Positions 51,483-59,093 of a DNA stretch of 64,000 bases are shown here, one piece after another. Below the pieces are notes generated by a model that saw only the letters and a list, made by a program, of their open reading frames with translations, ran no database searches and had not been told where the DNA came from. This DNA is from Halosimplex carlsbadense 2-9-1 (GTDB lineage: Archaea; Halobacteriota; Halobacteria; Halobacteriales; Haloarculaceae), in NCBI RefSeq assembly GCF_000337455.1, contig NZ_AOIU01000005.1, positions 109,246 through 173,245 on the forward strand, in the 5' to 3' direction. Every line of letters starts with the position of its first letter. The stretch's first letter is position 1. The position numbers and the translations under genes are program-made.

Positions 51483-52457
51483 ATGGCAGGAACCGGTAAC
51501 GAGACCACGGATCTGGCGGCCGAGAGCGGGCTCGACGAGGACATCGACAAGGACATCGACGAGGAGATCGCCGAGGGGATCGACCGCAATCAGGGGTACG
51601 ACTCGGCGGCGGCCAGCGAGATCCAGACCTCGCTCGCGGAGCTACAGGACTCCTCTATCGAGATCGCCGAGGAGATCGACGGGATCCGCGAGCACGCCGC
51701 CGAGCAACACGAGGGGATGTCCCAGGTCGCCGACGAGGTGTCGAACCTCAGCGCGGCGGTCGAGGAGATCGCCTCGTCCTCGGAGGAGGTCTCGGCCGCG
51801 AGCAGTACGGCGCGCGACCTCGCACAGGAGGGCCAGGACTCGGCCGCGGACATCTCGACGGCGATGGAGAACATCCAGGCCGCCTCCGAGAGCGTCGCCG
51901 ACGACGTGCTGACGATCCAGGACAGCGTCGGCGAGGTCGACGAGATCGTCGAGGTGATCAACGACATCGCCGACCAGACGAACATGCTGGCGCTCAACGC
52001 TTCTATCGAGGCCGCCCGCGCCGGCGAGGCGGGCGAGGGCTTCGCCGTCGTCGCCGACGAGGTCAAGAGCCTCGCCGAGGAGTCACAGAGCCAGGCCGGG
52101 ACCATCGAGGGGATGGTCGCGGGCATCCAGGACGACACGCGCAACGCCGTCGAGACCATCGAGGAGTCCAACGAGCAGATCGAGCGCGGCATCGACATGG
52201 TCGAGGACGCCATCGAGGTGCTGGAGGACATCCACCAGGCGGTCGAGGAGGTCAACGACGGCATCAACGAGGTCGCCGCAGCGACCGACGAGCAGGCCGC
52301 CTCCACCGAGGAGGTGGCGGCGATGGTCGACGACGCGACCGGCGCGGCCGAGGAGATCGCCGACTCCACGGCGGATATCGCCGCCGAGGCCGACGACCAG
52401 ACCGACCAGGTCGCGGACATCAACCGCGAGATGGACCGGCTGATCGACGGGGACTGA
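51483..52457 (+). CDS. Soluble chemotaxis transducer-like protein
   Basis: A 324-aa acidic, almost wholly helical protein consisting of a methyl-accepting chemotaxis signalling domain. The hairpin tip IADQTNMLALNASIEAARAG (about 160-180) with EGFAVVADEVKSLAEES is the CheA/CheW-binding site. Flanking helices carry Glu/Gln pairs suitable for methylation (e.g. AVEEIASSSEEVSAASS). There is no transmembrane segment, HAMP, PAS or globin domain, so what it senses is unclear; it may work with another receptor. Stands alone. Confidence 0.88.
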   Translation: MAGTGNETTDLAAESGLDEDIDKDIDEEIAEGIDRNQGYDSAAASEIQTSLAELQDSSIEIAEEIDGIREHAAEQHEGMSQVADEVSNLSAAVEEIASSSEEVSAASSTARDLAQEGQDSAADISTAMENIQAASESVADDVLTIQDSVGEVDEIVEVINDIADQTNMLALNASIEAARAGEAGEGFAVVADEVKSLAEESQSQAGTIEGMVAGIQDDTRNAVETIEESNEQIERGIDMVEDAIEVLEDIHQAVEEVNDGINEVAAATDEQAASTEEVAAMVDDATGAAEEIADSTADIAAEADDQTDQVADINREMDRLIDGD

Positions 52458-52509
52458 CGGCGGCGACGCGAGCGGACCGCTTAACCCGCTCGACCCGGTA
52501 TTCGCGGGT

Positions 52510-53325
52510 ATGGCAGGGCCGGATCTCGACCCGGAGCAACTCGATCGGTACTCCCGGCACATCATCATGGACGAGGTGGGTCCGGAGGGCCAGGCGGGCC
52601 TGCTCGACGCCGCGGTGCTGGTCGTCGGCGCCGGCGGGCTGGGCTCGCCCGTCCTCCAGTACCTCGCCGCCGCGGGCGTCGGGACCATCGGCATCGTCGA
52701 TCACGACACCGTCGAGCGCTCGAACCTCCAGCGCCAGGTCGTCCACGGCGACAGCGACGTGGGCCGCCCGAAAGTGGCGAGCGCCGCCGAGTTCGTCCGC
52801 GAGTTGAACCCCGACGTGACCGTCGAACCCCACGAGGTCGCCGTCTCCCCCGGGACGGTCGCCGACCTCGTCGACGGCTACGACTTCGTCGTCGACGCCT
52901 CGGACAACTTCCCGACCCGGTTCCTGATCAACGACTACTGCACGCTCGCCGGCGTCCCCTTCTCCCACGGCGCCATCTACCGCTTCGAGGGCCAGGTGAC
53001 CACCTTCACCGGCGAGGGCCCGTGTTACCGCTGTCTGTTCCCCGAGGCGCCCCCCGAGGGCGCCGTCCCCGACTGCGCGACGACGGGCGTGCTCGGCGTC
53101 CTCCCGGGTACGGTCGGCGCCATCCAGGCCACCGAGACGGTCAAACAGTTCGTCGGCGTCGGCGAGTCGCTGGACGGCCGGATGGTCGTCTACGACGCCG
53201 CCGACATGTCCTTCGAGGAGGTCACCGTCCGCTCGAACCCCGCCTGCCCCGTCTGTGGCGACGACCCCATCGACTCCGTCGACGACGTGGAGTACGCCGA
53301 GAGCTGCGCCGTCCCGGCCGACTGA
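52510..53325 (+). CDS. ubaA: E1-like adenylyltransferase (UbaA/MoeB/ThiF family)
   Basis: A 271-aa enzyme that adenylates the C-terminus of ubiquitin-like SAMPs and sulfur carriers; in Haloferax UbaA does this for SAMPylation and for molybdopterin and tRNA thiolation. ATP site GAGGLGSPVLQYLAAAGVG; RYSRH in the opening; Arg-fingers LQRQVVHG; zinc C-x2-C pairs CYRC and CPVC; catalytic Cys in PDCATTGVLGVLPG. No rhodanese domain. It could instead be MoeB by name; the archaeal context favours UbaA. Confidence 0.9.
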   Translation: MAGPDLDPEQLDRYSRHIIMDEVGPEGQAGLLDAAVLVVGAGGLGSPVLQYLAAAGVGTIGIVDHDTVERSNLQRQVVHGDSDVGRPKVASAAEFVRELNPDVTVEPHEVAVSPGTVADLVDGYDFVVDASDNFPTRFLINDYCTLAGVPFSHGAIYRFEGQVTTFTGEGPCYRCLFPEAPPEGAVPDCATTGVLGVLPGTVGAIQATETVKQFVGVGESLDGRMVVYDAADMSFEEVTVRSNPACPVCGDDPIDSVDDVEYAESCAVPAD

Positions 53326-53476
53326 GCGCCCCCCGCTCCCGTATTCGCTCCACGCTCTCGATCACTCCCCGCGTCGTTCACGTCACCGATCCAGAATCTC
53401 ATCGATGATACTCCGTCAGGAGGATTTATGCGTGGATATTCGAGAGAGACGAACGGAGCGGATCGCTCCGGATTCG

Positions 53477-53851
53477 ATGTCAGAGCCAGAGACGATGGGC
53501 GACGCGCTCGATTGGTCGGAGATACGCCTGGAGAAGCCCGGCTACGTCGAGCTGGTGCTGTCGCTGGTGATGATCTGGGGCTTCGGCGACGCCGCCTCGA
53601 CGCTGGTCGCGGTGGCGTTCGCCGGCCCCTCGCTGGAGGCCAACCCGTGGATCCGCCTGTTGCTGGTGCACCACCCGATGCTGATGGTCGCGCTGAAGGC
53701 CGCCGTCGTGCTGTACGCCGGTGTCGTCCTCCTGGAGTGTCGGTCGGTCGTCGAGCGCGTGCCGGGCTGGCGCGCGTGGTTCCTCGGCGTCATCGGGCTC
53801 GGTGCGGCCGTGGTGCTGACGAACGTCTACGTGGGACTGGTCGCCGTCTAG
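53477..53851 (+). CDS. DUF5658-like membrane protein
   Basis: A 124-aa protein with three membrane helices. The segment FGDAASTLVAVAFAGPSLEA followed by NPWIRLLLVH and a lysine-bearing helix (MVALKAAVVLYAG) matches the DUF5658 pattern (D-x-x-S-T, E-A-N-P, K). No known role. TTTATG (53425-53430) lies about 47-52 nt upstream of ATG 53477, giving a short leader. Converges on the next gene. Confidence 0.7.
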   Translation: MSEPETMGDALDWSEIRLEKPGYVELVLSLVMIWGFGDAASTLVAVAFAGPSLEANPWIRLLLVHHPMLMVALKAAVVLYAGVVLLECRSVVERVPGWRAWFLGVIGLGAAVVLTNVYVGLVAV

Positions 53852-53885
53852 CCGGTGACTCGGCCGTCGGCTCGAACCGGACCGT

Positions 53886-54158
53886 TCACGGCGCGTCCTC
53901 GCCCGACAGCTGTATCCCGCGAGCGACGGCGTAGGTGACGACGACCGCGGCGCCGACCGCGAGGACGAACTGTCCGATCGCGACCAGCACGGCACCGAGC
54001 AGCGAGTTGCCGAGCGCCAGGAACACGAGGGAGAACGGGACGAGACTGACCCCGACGAACAGTCCGACGAGCTTGCCGATCGGGACCGCTTCCGAGACGA
54101 CTCGCGTCGTGTCCAGTTCGCCGGTCGCCGGGTCGATGAACGGTTTCGCGGAGGGCAT
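53886..54158 (-). CDS. Small membrane protein, unknown function
   Basis: A 90-aa protein, MPSAKPFIDPATGELDTTRV followed by two hydrophobic helices (about 28-50 and 55-78) and a short acidic tail. No family recognised. The start ATG 54158 lies about 50 nt from the end of the cobalamin-binding-type gene on the same strand. Confidence 0.6.
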   Translation of the reverse strand: MPSAKPFIDPATGELDTTRVVSEAVPIGKLVGLFVGVSLVPFSLVFLALGNSLLGAVLVAIGQFVLAVGAAVVVTYAVARGIQLSGEDAP

Positions 54159-54207
54159 GCAGTCCCACGTCTTCGGGCCGTGATACGTAGTTTGTGGTCG
54201 CGGCGTC

Positions 54208-55149
54208 TCAGGGCTTCGGGCCCGCTCGCGCGGATTCGCCGACGAGCAGGTCGCGGGCGACGGATTCGGGCGGACTATCGAACAGATCGGGATGGAGCAG
54301 TCCCGCGAGGTGTTCGAGCGTGTCGACGAGTCTGGGGCCGGGCCGGTTGACGAAGTAGTGGCCGTCCATGGCGAAGACCCGACCGGACTCGACGGCGGTG
54401 AGGTCGTCGAACCCTGGCCGCCCGGTCAGTTCGTCGGCGGTGTCGAGCGTCTGGTCGAGGCCGAACCCGCAGGGCGCGGCGACGAGAGCGTCGGGGTCGG
54501 CCTCGCGGACGCTGGCCCACTCCCGGGGCGTCGAGCGGTCGCCGGCGTCGGCCATCGGGTAGGTCCCGCCCGCCGCCTCGACCAGTTCGGGCATCCAGTG
54601 ACCGGCGACCATCACCGGGTCGAGCCAGTCGAAGACGGCCACGCTCGGCCGCTCCGCGGCGGGGATCCCGTCCGTTCGCTCGCGGACGGCCGCGACGCGC
54701 TCGCGCAGGTCCGCGACGAGTTCGGCCGCTCGCTCCTCGCGGTCGAACACGTCGCCGAAGCGCTCGATATCGCGATAGAGGTCGTCGAGACCGTGTACGT
54801 CCGTCGTGAGTACCTCGGCGTCGACGCCGGCCTCGGCGATGGCCTCTTCGACGAGCAACGTGTCGACGGCGCACACGTCGCAGACGCCCTGGGTGACGAC
54901 CACGTCGGGGTCCGCGCCGGCGAGGGCGTCGAGATCGATCTCGTAGACGCCGCCGTGTTCGCGCTCGGCCTGTGCGACCTGTTCGTTGATCGCGGCGCTG
55001 TCCTGGTCTGGGTCGACCCGCGAGCGGTCCAGGGTCGGCCGGTCGGCGGCCTCGGGCGGCCAGTCGCACTCGTGGGAGACGCCGACGGGCTCGACCCCGA
55101 GGGCGTAACAGATCTCGGTGGCCGACGGCAAGAGAGAGGCGACGCGCAT
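54208..55149 (-). CDS. BtuF-like cobalamin/heme-type substrate-binding protein without signal
   Basis: A 313-aa protein of the cobalamin-ABC-transporter binding-protein fold (class III): MRVASLLPSATEICYALGVE, HECDWPPEAADRPTL, long backbone helix region ERFGDVFDREERAAELVADL, and AGHWMPELVEAAGGTYP. It starts directly with the mature-like sequence; there is no signal peptide or lipobox, and sequence upstream of the ATG is not coding-like. Such signal-less members are seen in archaea and may act in the cytoplasm or have another substrate. No ABC permease or ATPase is adjacent. Confidence 0.8.
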   Translation of the reverse strand: MRVASLLPSATEICYALGVEPVGVSHECDWPPEAADRPTLDRSRVDPDQDSAAINEQVAQAEREHGGVYEIDLDALAGADPDVVVTQGVCDVCAVDTLLVEEAIAEAGVDAEVLTTDVHGLDDLYRDIERFGDVFDREERAAELVADLRERVAAVRERTDGIPAAERPSVAVFDWLDPVMVAGHWMPELVEAAGGTYPMADAGDRSTPREWASVREADPDALVAAPCGFGLDQTLDTADELTGRPGFDDLTAVESGRVFAMDGHYFVNRPGPRLVDTLEHLAGLLHPDLFDSPPESVARDLLVGESARAGPKP

Positions 55150-55290
55150 AGCGGAGGCTGGGGACGGGCGGACGTAAAACCACGGTGGTGGGTCGAGCGG
55201 AAGGCCACGGAGACGACTCGCCCGCTCGCCCGTGTGTACCCGTCCCAGCGAAGGGAAAGGTATAGCAACGTCGCTGTCCGACGTACGCGC

Positions 55291-57987
55291 ATGACCGCCG
55301 GGACTGGAGAGCAACGCGAACGGGAGCGTGGGTTCGACCACGCGGAGATCGAACCCGAGTGGCAGCGCACGTGGGACGAGGAGGGTGTGTTCCGCATCCC
55401 CGACGACGCCGAGGACCCCGAGTACGTCCTCGCGATGTTCCCCTACACGTCGGGCGAACTCCACATGGGCCACGTCCGAAACTACACGATCACGGACGCC
55501 TACGCCCGCTTCGAGCGCATGCGCGGCGAGAGCGTCCTGCACCCGATGGGGTGGGACTCCTTTGGCCTCCCCGCCGAGAACGCCGCCAACGAACGGGACA
55601 CCAACCCCCGCGACTGGACGCTGGACTGCATCGACTCGATGACCGAGCAGTTCAAGTCGATGGGCTTTGGCTACGACTGGGAGCGAGAGATCACCACCTG
55701 CGACCCCGACTACTACCGCTGGAACCAGTGGCTCTTCCAGCGATTCCGCGAGGAGGGGCTGGTCGAACGCCAGGCCGCGGAGCTGAACTGGTGTCCCTCC
55801 TGCGAGACGGTGCTGGCCGACGAGCAGGTCGAGGAGGACGCCGGCGGCGCCGAGATCTGCTGGCGCTGTGACTCCCCGATCGACCACCGTGAGATGGACC
55901 AGTGGTTCCTGACGATCACCGACTACGCCGAGGAACTGCTGGCGGACTTAGACGAGTTGGAGGGGTGGCCCAACAACGTCCGCGAGATGCAGCGCAACTG
56001 GATCGGCAAGCAAGAGGGCGCAAGCGTCGCCTTCGAGATCCCCGGCTACGGCGACGTGGACATCTTCACGACGCGGCTCGACACGATCCACGGAGCGACC
56101 TTCTTCTCGCTGGCCCCGGGCCACCCGGTGGCACAGGCGATCGCCGAAGAGAACGATGAGGTCGCCGAGTACATCGAGATGGCCGAGGGGGCCGACGAGG
56201 ACGAACTCGACGTGACCTCCGGCGTGTTCACCGGCGAGTACGCCGTCAATCCCGCCACCGGCGAGGAGATCCCGGTGTACGTGGCCGACTACGTGCTGAC
56301 CGACGTCGGGACGGGGGCGCTGTACGCCGTGCCGGGCCACGACGAGCGCGACCACGAGTTCGCCGAGGCCCACGACATCGACATCGTGCAGGTCGTGGAG
56401 CCGACCGACGACGCCGACGCGGATCCGGAAGACGTCGACGTGCAGGAGACGGCCTATCCCGAAGACGGGCTGTTGGTCGACAGCGGCGAGTTCGACGGAC
56501 TGGAGAGCGCCGAGGCCCGCGAGCGGTTCGTCGAGGTCTTCGACGGCGAACACCGCACCGAGTACAACCTCCGGGACTGGGGCATCTCCCGCCAGCGCTA
56601 CTGGGGCACCCCGATCCCGATGGTCCACTGCGAGGAGTGTGGCTACGTCGAGGTGCCCGACGAGGACCTGCCCGTCGAACTGCCGGAGTTCGTCCAGACG
56701 ACGGGCAACCCCCTCGACGCGGCCGAGGAGTGGAAGTCGGTCGACTGTCCCGAGTGTGGCGGCCCGGCCGAGCGCGAGACGGACACGATGGACACCTTCG
56801 TCGATTCGTCGTGGTACTTCCTGCGCTTCCTCTCGCCCGACCTCGATTCGGCGCCGTTCGACAGCGAGCGCGCGAACGACTGGATGCCCGTCGACCGCTA
56901 CGTCGGCGGCATCGAACACGCCGTCATGCACCTGCTGTACGCCCGCTTTTTCACGAAGGTGCTCGACGACATCGACCTCGTCGAGGGCGTCCGCGAGCCC
57001 TTCGAGAACCTCACCAACCAGGGGATGGTGCTGGGCGAAGACGGCAACAAGATGTCCAAGTCCGGCGACAACGGCGTCTCGCCGACGGAGATCGTCGAGG
57101 CGTACGGCGCCGACACCGCCCGACTGTTCATCATGGAGGCGGCCCAGCCCGAGAAGGACTTCGCCTGGAGTCCCGAGGGCGTGCAGTCGGCCCACCAGTT
57201 CCTCCAGAACCTCTACGGCCTCGCGGCGGACCTCGCCGAGACCGACGGCGGCGCCGACGCCGGCGAGGACGCCGTCGCGGCCTACGTCGACCGCGAGATA
57301 GACGCGGCCGCCGCGCGGGCCACCGAGGAGTTCGAGGCGTTTCGGTTCAACCACGCGCTGCAGGCCGTCCGCGACCTCGTCTCGCTGCTGCGCCGCTACC
57401 ACGAGCGGCCCGACGCCGACCCCGCGACCGTCGAGCGCGGCGTGCGCACGGTCGTCAAACTGCTGGGCCCGGTCGCGCCCCACGTCGGCGAGGAGGTCTG
57501 GCGCCTGCTCGACGGCGAGGGCCTGCTCGCCGAGGCCGAGTGGCCCGACGCCGCCCTCCCCGACGAGTACGACGTGGCCAGCCGCCTCGTCGAGGACACC
57601 CGCGAAGACGTGCGCGACATCGTCGAGACGGTCGGCATCGAGGACCCCGAGACGATCACGCTCGCGGTCGCCCCCGAGTGGAAACATCGCGCCCACGAAC
57701 TCGCCCGCGAGTCCGACGCCGACAACCTCATCGGCGACCTGATGGGCCACGACGAGATCCGGAGCCAGGGCGACGCCGCCGCCGACTTCGCCCAGGACCT
57801 GCAGGCCGAGCGCGAGGCGCTCGCCGACGTGCTCGCGCCCGACGAGGAGGTCGCGGCGCTGGAGCGCGCCGCGTGGCTGATCGAGGCGGAGTTCGACGCC
57901 GAGGTGGTCGTCCAGTCCGCCGAGGCGGCCGACGACGACCTGGCCGGGAAGGCCGAACCCGGGCGGCCCGCGATCGATATCGCGTGA
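55291..57987 (+). CDS. leuS: Leucyl-tRNA synthetase, bacterial type
   Basis: 898-aa class I synthetase. HIGH motif HMGH at residues 58-61, zinc-type CPSC/CWRC, CP1 editing domain (e.g. TRLDTIHGATFFSLAPGHP), RQRYWGTPIPMVHCEECGY, WYFLRFLSPD and KMSKS in GEDGNKMSKSGDNG. The arrangement (editing domain placed after the second zinc segment, MDTFVDSSWYFLRF) is that of bacterial LeuRS, not the archaeal/eukaryotic type. Haloarchaea are known to carry bacterial-type LeuRS, with a C-terminal tRNA-binding part suited to archaeal tRNA. The ATG 55291 is preceded by GGTATAGC, a TATA-like sequence (about 55259-55266). Confidence 0.93.
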   Translation: MTAGTGEQRERERGFDHAEIEPEWQRTWDEEGVFRIPDDAEDPEYVLAMFPYTSGELHMGHVRNYTITDAYARFERMRGESVLHPMGWDSFGLPAENAANERDTNPRDWTLDCIDSMTEQFKSMGFGYDWEREITTCDPDYYRWNQWLFQRFREEGLVERQAAELNWCPSCETVLADEQVEEDAGGAEICWRCDSPIDHREMDQWFLTITDYAEELLADLDELEGWPNNVREMQRNWIGKQEGASVAFEIPGYGDVDIFTTRLDTIHGATFFSLAPGHPVAQAIAEENDEVAEYIEMAEGADEDELDVTSGVFTGEYAVNPATGEEIPVYVADYVLTDVGTGALYAVPGHDERDHEFAEAHDIDIVQVVEPTDDADADPEDVDVQETAYPEDGLLVDSGEFDGLESAEARERFVEVFDGEHRTEYNLRDWGISRQRYWGTPIPMVHCEECGYVEVPDEDLPVELPEFVQTTGNPLDAAEEWKSVDCPECGGPAERETDTMDTFVDSSWYFLRFLSPDLDSAPFDSERANDWMPVDRYVGGIEHAVMHLLYARFFTKVLDDIDLVEGVREPFENLTNQGMVLGEDGNKMSKSGDNGVSPTEIVEAYGADTARLFIMEAAQPEKDFAWSPEGVQSAHQFLQNLYGLAADLAETDGGADAGEDAVAAYVDREIDAAAARATEEFEAFRFNHALQAVRDLVSLLRRYHERPDADPATVERGVRTVVKLLGPVAPHVGEEVWRLLDGEGLLAEAEWPDAALPDEYDVASRLVEDTREDVRDIVETVGIEDPETITLAVAPEWKHRAHELARESDADNLIGDLMGHDEIRSQGDAAADFAQDLQAEREALADVLAPDEEVAALERAAWLIEAEFDAEVVVQSAEAADDDLAGKAEPGRPAIDIA

Positions 57988-57992
57988 GCGGG

Positions 57993-58592
57993 TCACGGCT
58001 CCGACAGGGGTGACTCCCTCGTTATCAGTTCCGCGTCGAGATACGTCGTCAGCGTCTCCTCGTCGAACGAATCGACGATCCCTGCAGCGTCGTCGTCGGC
58101 CACCTGCACGAACAGTCGCTGGTCGTTGTATCCCGCACTCGCGTCGAGGAACCGCTTCAGCGTGTCGTCGTCGAACGCACCGAGCGCGTCGACTGCCCGT
58201 GGGCCACCCCTCCGGACTAGATTCGTATAGCTAGCCGCTCGAAGTCCATCGTACGACCGATACCGCCGCACGCCCGCGCCCACGTCGGCCGCGGACACGT
58301 CGGGACTCGTGTCGTAGGACTCGACCAGCCGCCGCTGGAACGCGCGATCGGCCCTGATCGCCGCCAGCCGTCCGGCGGCGCGGTCGTTCAGCCCTTCGAG
58401 CAGGTCGACGCCGCTGCGGCCGTAGCGGGCGGCGAACTGCACCGTCGCACGCTCGCCGGCGGCGTCACGGACGGCGCGCAACCGCCCGTCGGGCACCCCA
58501 TCCAGCGAGCCGGCGACCGCCCGCGCTTTCACCGTATCGACCCGCGAGAGCCCGCGGGCGACCTGTCCGCGCGCGAACGCCGTCGGCAACAC
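57993..58592 (-). CDS. Helical protein of unknown function, possibly 5'-truncated
   Basis: A 199-aa reading from GTG 58592 (VLPTAFARGQVARGLSRVD), rich in Ala, Arg and Asp with helical character and FDDDTLKRFLDASAGYNDQR, then FDEETLTTYLDAELITRESP. The two Phe-Asp-(D/E)-x-T-L stretches look like an internal repeat. Coding-like translation continues upstream of the GTG (ARGATSATLKRANR) to a TGA at about 58690 without an ATG or GTG, so either the start is this GTG or the gene has lost its 5' end. No family recognised. Confidence 0.45.
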   Translation of the reverse strand: MLPTAFARGQVARGLSRVDTVKARAVAGSLDGVPDGRLRAVRDAAGERATVQFAARYGRSGVDLLEGLNDRAAGRLAAIRADRAFQRRLVESYDTSPDVSAADVGAGVRRYRSYDGLRAASYTNLVRRGGPRAVDALGAFDDDTLKRFLDASAGYNDQRLFVQVADDDAAGIVDSFDEETLTTYLDAELITRESPLSEP

Positions 58593-58711
58593 GCGGTTCG
58601 CGCGTTTCAGCGTCGCCGAGGTCGCCCCCCTGGCGACGCCCGCGGCGCGAGCCTCAGCTGGCGCTGGGAACCGTGTGTGTCGAGAGAATCAGCGCGTACG
58701 GATCGGACCGG

Positions 58712-59038
58712 CTACAGGTCCTCGACGAGGTCGAGCGGGGCCCCAGCCTCGTCGGTCAGCCGGACCGTCTCGTCGTACTCGACGAGGCCGGTCTCCTGAA
58801 GCTTCGGCAGGTGGACGTGGTGGAGTGCGATGCGAGCGTCTTCGAGGGAGAGGTCGTCGCTCCATTCGGCCAGCGCGCCGGCGAGCGGGTCGAGCGCGGG
58901 CGACGTCTCCCGCTGGGCGAGATGCGAGAGGACGAACCGCCGGTTCGCGTTCGAGAGAACGGCGAACAGTTCGTCGGTCTCGGCGGTGCCGTTCGCGTCT
59001 GTCGCCGGTTCGAGGGCCTCGTGGTGGTTTCGTCCCAT
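58712..59038 (-). CDS. Small winged-helix protein, DUF7344-like
   Basis: A 108-aa protein: MGRNHHEALEPATDANGTAE, then LFAVLSNANRRFVLSHLAQR, a helix-rich middle (LAEWSDDLSLEDARIALHHV) and HLPKLQETGLVEYDETVRLT. The opening helix and final wing are typical of the haloarchaeal DUF7344/wHTH group. Probably a transcription regulator. It is on the same strand as, and about 55 nt downstream of, the large Bat-like regulator. Confidence 0.75.
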   Translation of the reverse strand: MGRNHHEALEPATDANGTAETDELFAVLSNANRRFVLSHLAQRETSPALDPLAGALAEWSDDLSLEDARIALHHVHLPKLQETGLVEYDETVRLTDEAGAPLDLVEDL

Positions 59039-59093
59039 CTGTATCGATTCATACTCCCCTGCGGTATTCAGTGACGTGGCTAAACGGTTAGTG

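Noticed and set aside
55948..57996. Long minus-strand open frame opposite leuS
   Set aside because: Antisense shadow of LeuRS.
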